A DNA stretch of 9,983 bases, taken from Clostridiales bacterium UBA8153. GTDB taxonomy: Bacteria; Bacillota; Sulfobacillia; UBA8153. Position numbers and translations under genes: made by a program. Within the stretch, counting starts at the first letter, position 1. Each line of letters starts with the position of its first letter. The notes under the pieces are model-generated. The model was not told where the DNA came from, ran no database searches, and saw nothing but the letters and a program-made list of their open reading frames with translations. The stretch is from positions 1 through 9,983 of the forward strand of contig DMHJ01000203.1 of assembly GCA_003449495.1 (NCBI GenBank). Direction: 5' to 3'. This document shows, piece after piece, positions 1-9,667 of the stretch.

Positions 1-1
1 C

Positions 2-439
2 ATCCCCGATGCCACCGGGTATATGACCAACGAGGAAGACCTGGGCAAAGCCTTGCGGACCGCCTACCGGCACCTGAAAGTCGGTGGCGTGCTGTTGCTG
101 GTAATTCACACCCAGGAGGAGTTCCGGGAGAACAACTTCGTCTACACGGGCGCTACGGATGACGCGAAAATCACTATCTTCGAGAACAACCACCTATTAG
201 ACCCGCAGGGAAACACCTATGAAGCCACGATGGTCTACCTGATCCGCCGGGGTAGTAGCCTGGAGGTTACCACCGATCGCCACACCCTCGGGATTTTTCC
301 GCGCGACACGTGGAAGCGGATGCTGCGGGAGGAACTTGGCCTGCAAGTCTGGGAAACCCGCCTCGATCATTTGTACGACGCCCACCTGCTGGGAGAAGGC
401 TACTACCCCTTAACCGTGTTGGCCTGCGTGAAGGGGTGA
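2..439 (+). CDS. Class I SAM-dependent methyltransferase, C-terminal part (5' end outside window)
   Basis: The reading frame is open from the window edge (IPDATGYM...) to TGA at 437-439, so this is the 3' part of a gene that starts upstream; the ATG at 23 is internal. The segment AYRHLKVGGVLLLVIHT is the typical strand after the SAM-binding core of class I methyltransferases (a helix, then L-K-x-G-G-x-L-x-x). It is followed by a substrate-side region with IFENN, TYEATMVYLIRR and DRHTLGIFPRDTWKRML, a pattern I associate with small-molecule methyltransferases of the Methyltransf_25 type. The SAM-binding glycine loop itself lies outside the window. The substrate cannot be inferred. The gene points towards the minus-strand genes and shares no operon with anything visible. 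Family call fairly sure, function open. Confidence 0.75.
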   Translation: MPDATGYMTNEEDLGKALRTAYRHLKVGGVLLLVIHTQEEFRENNFVYTGATDDAKITIFENNHLLDPQGNTYEATMVYLIRRGSSLEVTTDRHTLGIFPRDTWKRMLREELGLQVWETRLDHLYDAHLLGEGYYPLTVLACVKG

Positions 440-807
440 CTTGCCCCTGGGCCAGAGGATATGAACTGATTGGCAAAGCAAGGACTTGGGCATTCCGTAT
501 ACTGGGGTGTCTCTTTGACTCAGCCAGCTCTTAGCCGTAGTATTGGGCTATGGAGTATGGGAATCTACCCAGCGAACCTTCTGTTATTTGAGCGGCGTTT
601 GCCACGGAGGGTGCGTGCCGTGATTACCTGGTGGCTCTGAGTTCGCGGCTGCTGAAGCTTCCCCCCTCCCGCATACGACCGTCGCAATCAAGTCCTTAGT
701 CCGTCGGTTCCGTCTCAGGTACTTTGCGGGCGTTCGATGACTCCCCTCGGGAGCACGGCGCGACGGTAGCTATCCGGCGCAGTCAGCGGGACGGCACGCT
801 GCTCGGG
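440..807. other. Gene-free stretch between convergent genes
   Basis: About 370 bp lie between the stop of the methyltransferase (plus) and the stop of the nucleotidyltransferase gene (minus). Short open frames here give no recognisable protein and none has a convincing ribosome binding site. The only structure I see is a small hairpin at 741-753 (CTCCC-CTC-GGGAG) with no T-run on either side, too weak to call a terminator. A TATACT at 498-503 has no well-spaced -35 box. I found no tRNA, repeat array or insertion sequence end. The stretch may be decayed DNA. Confidence 0.5.
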
Positions 808-1401
808 TCACGCCCCGTAGTCACCGACCATGAGCCTCCATGCCTCCACCCTACGGCGCATGTGTTCTCCTTCGGGCTCTCTCTCCATCGCCCTCAACAG
901 GTAGTCAAGGTCTATATCCTGGTGGTGAACGGCAAACAGGCGTCCCGCCCATTCACAGTCTACCGTGGACTTCCAGTAGACACACGCGCGTAACCTGTCC
1001 AGAATCAAATCCTCAACCCCGATGAGAAACACGGCTCCGCCGCCGTCGAGGTTGAGCTTGACTACCCGTCCAGAGTCACCAGCCAGATGGCAACTGGGCA
1101 CCTCAAGCGCAAGGTTCAGCTCATCGTGGTACCAGTGACGGTCTTCCCTCCCCCGGCTAAACCCGAGGTCAGCCAGGATGCCGGCTATAGAGTCAGGAGC
1201 GACGAGGTCAATGTCCCTGGTGGCGTAGTCACCGCGAGTGTAGATGGACACCGCGTGCCCGCCCACTATGACTGGATGGTACCCCTCGGCTTGGCACGCG
1301 GCGGTGACCACCGCCATGGTGCGCAGGAACAGCTCAAAAGTGGCGGGCTTCCCTTGGGCGAGCAGCAACAGCTGGCTGCGAGCCTCAGTCCTTGACAACA
1401 T
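808..1401 (-). CDS. Nucleotidyltransferase-fold protein (AbiEii/DUF6036-like), putative toxin-type partner
   Basis: Predicted 197 aa from the ATG at 1401; an upstream in-frame extension to 1446 is possible but runs into the preceding gene. The sequence shows the polymerase-beta nucleotidyltransferase signature: VIVGGHAVSIY (GG at residues 47-48) followed by TRDIDLV (residues 61-67, acidic pair D63/D65), then a likely third carboxylate in LALEVP (E100). The C-terminal half has VEDLILDRLRACVYWKS and a helix-rich DIDLDYLLRAM segment, typical of stand-alone NTases of the AbiEii/DUF6036 kind. These transfer nucleotides to RNA or protein targets and are often toxins paired with a small upstream gene. 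The start overlaps the end of such a small gene by 17 bp, implying translational coupling. The family call is good; toxin activity is inference from layout. Confidence 0.75.
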   Translation of the reverse strand: MLSRTEARSQLLLLAQGKPATFELFLRTMAVVTAACQAEGYHPVIVGGHAVSIYTRGDYATRDIDLVAPDSIAGILADLGFSRGREDRHWYHDELNLALEVPSCHLAGDSGRVVKLNLDGGGAVFLIGVEDLILDRLRACVYWKSTVDCEWAGRLFAVHHQDIDLDYLLRAMEREPEGEHMRRRVEAWRLMVGDYGA

Positions 1402-1597
1402 AGAACCACGTCCGGGGTCCCTGCTTTTGGACCTTTCCCGCCGCAACTGCGGACCGCCAGCGTCGGACGGCGATCCTCGTCAGCAACCGCTCCTCCTCGG
1501 GTTCGCGGGGGCGCCCTCCCATGCGCTGCACAAATCGCGTGGGTCTGGGTGCGTATCGCACTCTAGCGTCGATCTCCTCCAGGGTAAGCTCTCTCAA
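1385..1597 (-). CDS. Small basic hypothetical protein, putative partner (antitoxin-like) of the nucleotidyltransferase
   Basis: About 70 aa, Arg-rich, ending RTWFYVVKD. It begins LTLEEIDARVRY, and the central part carries EPEEERLLTRIAVRRWRSA, which looks helical. The 3' end overlaps the start of the nucleotidyltransferase gene by 17 bp. The start is uncertain. The TTG at 1597 follows an AAGGAG by only 2 nt, which is tight, and the next upstream in-frame codons include a TAA. A start a few codons inside is therefore possible. I do not recognise a named family; small genes at this position beside AbiEii/DUF6036-type NTases are often cognate antitoxins. A degenerate second copy of its C-terminal half lies at about 1640-1787, which supports this being a true protein-coding unit. 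Confidence 0.6.
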   Translation of the reverse strand: MRELTLEEIDARVRYAPRPTRFVQRMGGRPREPEEERLLTRIAVRRWRSAVAAGKVQKQGPRTWFYVVKD

Positions 1598-1639
1598 GGC
1601 TCCTTACGCCCCCCTTGACTGTACTCCTCGACAGCCCAC

Positions 1640-1787
1640 CTAGATCATAGCATGGACCGGAAGCAGGATCCAGTCGCCGGCGTCCAGACCGGTCTCGCAG
1701 GTCTGGGTGGGCTTTGCCGCCGGTCACGGACTGAGCCTCTGCCGGACGGCGATCCCCGTCAGTGACTCCTCCGCCTCCCATCTTGCG
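1640..1787 (-). pseudogene. Degenerate second copy of the small protein's C-terminal half
   Basis: Read on the minus strand in one frame this stretch gives EAEESLTGIAVRQRLSP, then a stop (TGA at 1724-1726), then PAAKPTQTCETG...DW, ending at TAG 1640-1642. This parallels EPEEERLLTRIAVRRWRSAVAAGK...RTW of the intact gene next door. At the DNA level, 1743-1762 and 1464-1483 match in 19 of 20 bases, and similarity continues on both sides with small gaps (for example CTTTGCCGCCGG against CTTTCCCGCCGC, and ATGGGAGG in both). The copy has lost bases between ATGGGAGG and GAGGAG and carries an internal stop, so it cannot make the full protein. No nucleotidyltransferase remnant follows it. The upstream boundary is not sharp. 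Confidence 0.6.
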
Positions 1788-1795
1788 GGGACAGA

Positions 1796-2145
1796 CTACG
1801 CTCGATCCCGGTGGTCCGGAAGGGACAGTTCCTTGCGCAAAAGCTCACGAAGCGACATATTGTGATTGGCGATCCTGTTCGGTCCCTCCCTGCGCATATT
1901 TGGTTGAGACCTTATATCCCAGGTAACCACGGGGTGGCTACTATCGTCAATGGCCCTTGCGCAATTTGCACCACTGCTTGAGGCTCTACCCAGAAGAGCA
2001 GGGCAGCCACGCGGTGAACTCTTGGGAGCATCTTGGTGGCTGCGTCTTTGCCCCGGCCTCGCAAGGTTTTGAGCTCGTGGTGCAGCCAGACGCGGACCCA
2101 CCGGCGTACCCTGTCAGGCTTCCCTTTAGTTACGCCGGAGTCCAC
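1796..2145 (-). pseudogene. Unrecognised gene, probably frameshifted
   Basis: A GTG at 2145 stands 8-10 nt behind a strong GGGAGGTG ribosome binding site (about 2153-2160). From it runs a basic frame (PDRVRRWVRVWLHHELKTL, then a segment with KDAATKMLPRVHRVAALLFW) that ends at TAA 1912. An overlapping second frame continues past this stop with protein-like composition: PVVTWDIRSQPNMRR, then NRIANHNMSLRELLRKELSL, ending at TAG 1796. Joining the two frames near 1950 would give one polypeptide of about 115 aa, so I suspect a one-base frameshift in an old gene. I do not recognise the family in either frame. It could also be a real 77-aa protein ending at 1912 followed by non-coding DNA. Confidence 0.35.
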
Positions 2146-2205
2146 CGTGTTCGCACCTCCCGGAATGCCGTTATCAAAAACCCCCGGCTAGGTACCGGCA
2201 AGAGC

Positions 2206-3191
2206 TCACGCTCGAAACAAGTGCTCCGCGATGTGGACGCCGTTGGTGGCGGCCCTTTTGCGCAGGTTATCGGCAACGACCCAGAGGTGAAGCGCCCGGG
2301 GATGGGACTCGTCCTCCCGGATACGGCCCACGTACACGTGGTCGGTTCCGGCGGCGGTGATGGGCATGGGACAGACGCAACGGATGGGATCATCGGCCAG
2401 CACGACTCCAGGGTGGCGGGTCAGCAGCTGCCGGTCCTATGCCCGGGTAAGACGCTCGCAGGGCTCCACCATTACCGGCATGTCGTGGCCCCGGTACGCC
2501 AGCACCCGCACCACGGTGGCGCTGGTGTGCAGCTCGGGCAGGTCCAGGATCTTCCGGGTCTCAGCCATGAGCTTGCGCTCTTCACCGTTACACTCTTGGT
2601 CATCGAAACTGTCGATATGGGGCAGTAAATCAAGGGGAATGGGGTACGGGTACACCTGGGAGCGTACCGGGTCGCCCGCCAGCGCCCCCTGGCTCAACTG
2701 GGTGAGTTCGGTGCCCGCAACCGACTGGTAGGAGGACATCCCCACCCGCTCCAGCCCGGCGGCCCGGGCCAGGGGGGCGAGCGCCTCTACCGGCTGGATG
2801 GTGGTGCAGTTGGGATTGGCGATGATGCCCTGGTACCCAGCCCGGGCAGTCAGGTTGACCTCAGGCACCACCAGAGGGACCTGGGGCGAGAGACGGTAGG
2901 CGCTGGATTTGTCGACTACCGCGGCCCCCGCTTCCGCCGCCCGCGGCACCACCTCCCGGCTGACCGCGGTGCCGGCACCGACAGGAACCAGCCGATAGCC
3001 GTCAAGGCAGCCGGGGGTGACTTCTTTCACCTGCAGCTGCCGGTCAGTAAATCCCGGCTGGCGCCCGGCCGACCGCGCGCTGGCAAACAACCGTAGCTCC
3101 AGGACCCGGAAAGCGCGCTCCCGCAGGATGGCGATGGTCGTTTCCCCCGCCGGTCCCGTGCCCCTGCGATGCCCGCGTTGATTCCATTCAT
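2206..3191 (-). pseudogene. asd: Aspartate-semialdehyde dehydrogenase, broken by a frameshift and an in-frame TAG
   Basis: Asd reduces aspartyl phosphate to aspartate semialdehyde (lysine/threonine/methionine and diaminopimelate branch). Family hallmarks remain: the N-terminal ELRLFASARSAGR, the catalytic-cysteine motif ANPNCTTIQ, SSYQSVAGTEL, PHIDSF, ETRKIL, and the C-terminal YVGRIREDES and LWVVADNLRK. Two lesions are visible. First, from the ATG at 3191 the frame reads MNGINAGIAG and then loses one base near 3159-3160; restoring one base gives GATGPAGETTIAIL, the nucleotide-binding loop. Second, an in-frame TAG at 2437-2439 stands between CERLTRA and DRQLLTRHPG, where a glutamine (CAG) would fit. 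Several otherwise conserved positions also look altered (VDKSSAYR for VDNSSAFR, LRKRAA for LRKGAA, GHDMPV for GHSEAV). Restored length would be about 328 aa, normal for the family. A TAAGGAGGA lies at 3213-3221, badly spaced to both in-frame ATGs (3212, 3191). Confidence 0.88.
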
Positions 3192-3294
3192 GTTGCTCTT
3201 CCCGTCTACCATTCCTCCTTAGCCCAGTTTACGCAGGGTGCTCATGGAAGACTCCGGACCGGGCCCGCAAGACCACACCACCGGCGGGGCATGC

Positions 3295-3331
3295 TCCGGC
3301 CGGCCGGTCCGCCGAGTCCGGGCCGGCCGGA
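3295..3331. other. GC-rich inverted repeat in the whiA-asd gap
   Basis: TCCGGCCGGCC (3295-3305) and GGCCGGCCGGA (3321-3331) form a perfect 11-bp stem around a 15-nt loop. It sits 78 nt past the whiA stop on the minus strand, where a terminator for the long operon would be expected. No T-run follows on either strand, so it is not a standard intrinsic terminator. It could slow RNA polymerase, protect the 3' end, or be chance in GC-rich DNA. The rest of the 3213-3408 gap shows no gene that I can support. Confidence 0.35.
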
Positions 3332-3408
3332 AGGGTGCCGCGAGCAAGCCCGGCGGGATGCTGCTGGCGGGTTTGGCCGGCAGGTCGGACCGGGTATCGC
3401 CTCCGGCC

Positions 3409-4359
3409 TCAGCGGGCGCCCGTGGGCGGCGCGCCTCCGCTCAGCCGCGCGGCTATGGACAACAGGCGGCGAAGCCGGTGATTCACTGCGGATTTCCCCA
3501 GGGGCGGGGACATGGACTGTCCCAGTTCCTCCAGGCTCAGTTCAGGCAGGCGTAGCCGGCTCTCGGCCACTTCCCGCAGCCCCCGGGGCAGTTTCTGCAG
3601 GCCGAGTTCCGCGTCGATGAACCGGATGGCCCTGACTTGACGGGCGGCGGCTTCTACGGTGCGGGTGACATTGGCCGTCTCCATGTTGACCAGCCGGTTC
3701 ACGCGCTCTTTCACGCTCCGGTAGACGCGGCTGTTCTCGAACTGGAGCAGGGCCTGGCTCGCCCCCACGACGCCCAGAAAACCGGCGATGGCCTGGGCAT
3801 CCTTGAGATAGAGCACTGTGTCGTCCTTGCGGGCGCAGAGCCCGGGCGCCAGGGCAAAAGTCCGCATGAGTCCGGCCAGGTCCTGGGCGAGCCGGGGCGA
3901 GGGGACCACCAGCTCCAGGTGGTGTCCCCGGCCCGGGTGATTGATGGAACCCCGGCCCAAAAAGAAGCCGCGCAGGTAGGCGCGGCGGCAGCACCGGCGC
4001 TGCACCAATCGGCGGCCTATACCCGGGTACACGCGCCGGCGGTGCCATACCATGAGGTCCTCCAGCAGCCCCTCCAACCGGCTCCCGGTTGCCCGTACCA
4101 GGTAGCGCCGGGTCCGGCTGGTCCGCCGCCGCCCGGAAGTGATAGCCGGGTGCATCTGGTAGTCGTACCTGAGCAACCGGAACACCCTCCTGGTCAGCGC
4201 CGGGTTGCCGGTGGCCAGCTCCAACGCGGGAGGACCGTCTCCCGAAAGGCGCAGCACGCCCAGGGAGCGCGCCAGGGCAGACAGCTCGGCCCGCCGGCAG
4301 CAGCTGCCCCCGGGGCTCAGCCGGGCCAGCTCAACCCTTACGTCGTCGGCATACGACAC
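3409..4359 (-). CDS. whiA: WhiA family DNA-binding regulator
   Basis: 316 aa, the usual size for WhiA. The protein has the homing-endonuclease-like N-terminal domain (CCRRAYLRGFFLGRGSINHP at residues 123-142, HHLELVV at 146-152, VLYLKDAQAIAGFLGVVGA at 182-200) and the linker FENSRVYRSVKERVNRLVNMETANVTRT at about 207-234. The C-terminal helix-turn-helix carries LPELSLEELGQ and GKSAVNHRLRRL (about 271-299). In actinomycetes WhiA activates sporulation and division genes; in Bacillus (yvcL) it influences cell division and chromosome segregation. The catalytic endonuclease residues are normally lost in the family. The start is GTG at 4359, chosen because an AGGAGG stands 6 nt upstream and the frame then matches the family's N-terminus (SYADDVRVELARL). 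It follows the tyrosine phenol-lyase stop by 14 nt, so it is very likely co-transcribed with the lyases. Confidence 0.95.
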   Translation of the reverse strand: MSYADDVRVELARLSPGGSCCRRAELSALARSLGVLRLSGDGPPALELATGNPALTRRVFRLLRYDYQMHPAITSGRRRTSRTRRYLVRATGSRLEGLLEDLMVWHRRRVYPGIGRRLVQRRCCRRAYLRGFFLGRGSINHPGRGHHLELVVPSPRLAQDLAGLMRTFALAPGLCARKDDTVLYLKDAQAIAGFLGVVGASQALLQFENSRVYRSVKERVNRLVNMETANVTRTVEAAARQVRAIRFIDAELGLQKLPRGLREVAESRLRLPELSLEELGQSMSPPLGKSAVNHRLRRLLSIAARLSGGAPPTGAR

Positions 4360-4365
4360 GGGTGT

Positions 4366-4371
4366 CCTCCT
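4366..4371 (-). promoter_or_regulatory. Ribosome binding site of whiA
   Basis: AGGAGG lies 6 nt before the GTG at 4359, within the 14-nt gap after the tyrosine phenol-lyase stop. There is no room for a separate promoter directly before whiA, so whiA expression should depend on transcripts that cross the lyase genes or on a promoter inside them. Confidence 0.8.
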
Positions 4372-4373
4372 GG

Positions 4374-7190
<2,817 letters not shown>

Positions 7191-7194
<4 letters not shown>

Positions 7195-8510
7195 ACTCTT
7201 GCAGCCTCCTCCTGATCGCGTCTACGGACCGCCCGGCGGTTCCATCTCGGCATTCTCCGCCGGGTACAGGACTTGTCAATGGCCTCCATGACCACCCGAG
7301 CTAACTTCCGGGAGTCGTGCCGGATCAACCCGGACGGTGACAACAGCGGGGCACAGTGGGGCGGCACTCCCAGGGCGCGCACCCCGTCGGGATCCGGCAG
7401 CACCGGGGAGGCACCCTTTTCCTCGTAGGTCAGCAGGCGCTCGGGCGGGATATCCTCATCATTCATGACCACCAAGTCCAGAGCTCCGGTGCCCGCCACC
7501 TCCATTACCGCCCGCACGTGGTCCCGGGCCCGGTAGCCGCCGGTCTCGCCGGGTTGGGTCATGACGTTACAGATGTAGATCCTGAGGGAGGGAGAAGCTC
7601 GCAGGGCAGCGGATACCCCGCTCACCAGGAGGTTAGGCAGGATGCTGGTATACAGGCTGCCCGGTCCTAAGATGATGGCATCGGCTTCGGCCATGGCCGC
7701 CAGCACCTCTCTCAACGGGGGCGGGTGGGGCGGCTCCAGATCCACCCGGGCGATGGGAAGCAAACGGGAGGTGATGGCCGTCTGTCCGACCAGGCTGGAG
7801 CCATCGGCAAAGACGGCACGCAGGCGCACGTCGGCCAAGGTACTGGGCAGTACCCGTCCGCGTACCGCCAAGACCTGGCTGAATAGTTGGATGGCCTGCT
7901 CAAAGTCCCCACTAAGCTCGGTCATGGCCGCGATAAACAGGTTGCCGAAATTGTGCCCGGTCATGCTGTGGCCGGGGCCGAAGCGGTGCTGGAATAGCCG
8001 CTCCATGATGGGCTCAGTGTCGGCCAGCGCCAGCAGGCAGTTCCTGATGTCGCCCGGCGGCAGCATGCCCATGTCCTCACGTAACCTGCCCGAAGAGCCT
8101 CCATCGTCGGTGACGGTGACGATGGCCGTCAGGTTGGCAGTATATTCCTTCAGACCCCGCAAGAGCGTCGCCAGCCCACTGCCTCCACCCACCACCACGA
8201 TACGGGGACCCCTCTCGGCTTGTCTTAGCCGGCGATACTCACCGATATCCCAGCGACCGGCCCGGGTCCTCCGCAAGGCCCGGCCCCCGCATACCAGCGA
8301 CCCGGTTATGAGCCCTGCACCTACTCCGAGCATGCCCACTCCCCCGGCGGCGCCGGGCCCGCCCAGGGCGGCCAGGACTCGGCCCACTAGCGGCCATCCC
8401 GGGGCAAGCAACCTGAGGACACCGGCGACGGCGGCCAGCACCCCTAGGCCAAACAGCAGCACCCAGCGCTTGAACCCTAGGCCGGGATAAAGCCAGTGCA
8501 GGGCCCTCAG
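7191..8510 (-). CDS. yvcK: YvcK/CofD-like gluconeogenesis factor with N-terminal membrane anchor
   Basis: YvcK proteins are CofD-fold, UDP-sugar-binding factors needed for growth on gluconeogenic carbon sources and for proper peptidoglycan synthesis. Motifs seen: VVVGGGSGLATLLRGLKEY (about 105-123), VTDDGGSSGRLRE, LPPGDIRNCLLALAD, MTGHNFGNLFIAAM (NFGNLF about 187-192), LGPGSLYTSILPNLLV, VMTQPGETGGY. An N-terminal region of two hydrophobic segments precedes the CofD fold, as in many clostridial members. The first standard start is GTG at 8462, but the same frame continues upstream as HWLYPGLGFKRW, a motif I recognise from the N-terminus of clostridial YvcK. There is no ATG, GTG or TTG between it and the stop at 8535-8537. 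I therefore place the start at CTG 8510 (or CTG 8501), giving about 439 aa. The stop overlaps the tnaA start. Confidence 0.92.
7205..7213 (-). promoter_or_regulatory. Ribosome binding site of tnaA inside the yvcK 3' end
   Basis: AGGAGGAGG, within the last codons of yvcK, stands 10 nt before the TTG at 7194. Together with the TTGA stop/start overlap it points to translational coupling of the tryptophanase to yvcK. Confidence 0.7.
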
Positions 8511-8752
8511 CTGGTACCACCGTTCCTCTCCTCTTCAGCCTCTGTCCCTGAAGGTGCCCGCCTCGTTGGCCTGCGCCGGCCTGGCCGCCCTCCAGCCGGC
8601 GTCCCCAAGGCACCCCCGGCCGGTACGCGAGAGACCAATACGGCGACCGGAGAGGCCCGGCGTCCAGCTCGCCCTGACCGGATGGCGGGCCGGTGACCGG
8701 TTGCTTCGCCTATCTGGCCGGCCCAGCGGCTGTTGGTGTCACCTTCGACCAT
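8507..8752 (-). CDS. Small hypothetical ORF between rapZ and yvcK
   Basis: 81 codons, starting with ATG directly after the rapZ TGA and with a GAGGG 5 nt upstream. The product is rich in Gly, Arg, Pro and Ala (for example GRPGRRRPTRRAPSGTEAEE) and looks disordered, with no recognisable domain, signal peptide or membrane segment. Its TGA overlaps the putative CTG start of yvcK as CTGA. The fit to both neighbours argues for a translated coupling ORF. The low-complexity composition in GC-rich DNA argues equally for a chance frame. If it is not a gene, the rapZ-yvcK gap is about 240 bp with no other content that I can name. Confidence 0.3.
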   Translation of the reverse strand: MVEGDTNSRWAGQIGEATGHRPAIRSGRAGRRASPVAVLVSRVPAGGALGTPAGGRPGRRRPTRRAPSGTEAEEERNGGTS

Positions 8753-9652
8753 TCATGCCCTCGGCCCCGGCCCGGCACCCCTACCGATCTCGCCGCGCGG
8801 GATATCCCGGTGCTCCAATACCACGGCGTGCCCCTTGCGGCGCAGGCCCTCGGCCAGCCTCTCGCCGAAGGCAATGGAGCGGTGCTGTCCACCGGTACAA
8901 CCGATGGCGATGGTCAGGTGGGACTTCCCCTCCTTGAGATAGTGGGGGATGAGGAAGTGTGCCAGGCTCAACAGGCGGCGCATGAAAGTACGGGCCACGG
9001 CCGAGCCAAATACGTGCTCTTGGACTTCCGGCTGCTCTCCAGTGAGGTTCTTCAGCTCCGGAACGTAAAATGGATTGGGGAGAAACCGCACGTCAAAAAC
9101 CAAATCGGCATCGATAGGCAGTCCGTGTTTGAACCCGAAGGTCACCACGCTTATGGTCAACCTGGGCGTACGTTCCAGGCGGAAATGGTCGTGGAGTTCC
9201 TGCCGGAAACGTTGGGTGGTCATACCGGAAGTGTCGATGATCATGTGGGATCTATGCCTAAGTTCCATCAGGCGCTGGCGCTCCAGTGTGATGGCCCCCA
9301 GGACCGTGGCCTCGCTGATGGGGTGCCGCCGGCGGGTTTCCTTGAAGCGGTTGATGAGCACTTCATCCTCCGCCTCCAGAAAGAGTATCTGGTAGGGAAA
9401 GCCTTGGCTGTCGAGCGCCCCCAGCGCGCCGTTGAGCTCATGAAAGAACTCGCCTCCGCGCACATCGCACACCACCGCCAGCTCCCGGACTCCACCAGAA
9501 GCACGGTCGCAAAGCTCGGTGACCTTGGTAATGAGGGCTGGGGGCAGGTTATCGATGCAGAAGTACCCCATGTCTTCGAAGCAGTGCAAGGCCTGGGTCT
9601 TACCGGCCCCGGACAGACCGGTGATCAGCACTAACCTGGGCTTAGCCTCCAC
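8753..9652 (-). CDS. rapZ: RapZ/YvcJ nucleotide-binding protein
   Basis: 299 aa, slightly longer than the usual 285-295. It has the N-terminal Walker A loop GLSGAGKT (residues 12-19) followed by ALHCFEDMGYFCIDNLPPAL, then LFLEAEDEVLINRFKETRRRHP and IDTSGMTTQRFRQEL. The C-terminal RapZ domain has SVVTFGFKHGLP, DVRFLPNPFYVPELKNLTG and IAIGCTGGQHRS (GCTGG at 251-255), ending in HRDIPRG plus a short Gly/Arg tail. In E. coli RapZ binds GlmY/GlmZ small RNAs and controls glucosamine-6-phosphate synthase; in Bacillus YvcJ is a nucleotide-hydrolysing protein of less clear role. The start is GTG at 9652, with GGGGG about 9 nt upstream, 15 nt after the PHP gene stop. Next in the operon is the small ORF, then yvcK. 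Confidence 0.96.
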   Translation of the reverse strand: MEAKPRLVLITGLSGAGKTQALHCFEDMGYFCIDNLPPALITKVTELCDRASGGVRELAVVCDVRGGEFFHELNGALGALDSQGFPYQILFLEAEDEVLINRFKETRRRHPISEATVLGAITLERQRLMELRHRSHMIIDTSGMTTQRFRQELHDHFRLERTPRLTISVVTFGFKHGLPIDADLVFDVRFLPNPFYVPELKNLTGEQPEVQEHVFGSAVARTFMRRLLSLAHFLIPHYLKEGKSHLTIAIGCTGGQHRSIAFGERLAEGLRRKGHAVVLEHRDIPRGEIGRGAGPGPRA

Positions 9653-9667
9653 TGGCCAGCACCCCCA

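Noticed and set aside
498..503. Promoter -10 box TATACT after the methyltransferase
   Set aside because: The best -35-like TTGGCA (470-475) is 22 bp away and no gene follows on the plus strand.
2174..2203. Terminator after asd (CCGG...CCGGGGGTTTTT on the minus strand)
   Set aside because: The T-run is present but the stem is only about 4 bp, too weak to support the call.
1957..2628. Long plus-strand open frame (223 codons)
   Set aside because: It is the antisense shadow of asd and the neighbouring ORF, where minus-strand homology is clear; it has no recognisable domain.
7642..8490. Plus-strand open frame of 282 codons
   Set aside because: It is antisense to yvcK, rich in Ser, Pro and Arg, with no domain; a typical shadow in GC-rich DNA.
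8693..9634. Plus-strand open frame of 313 codons
   Set aside because: It is fully antisense to rapZ, whose motifs are intact.
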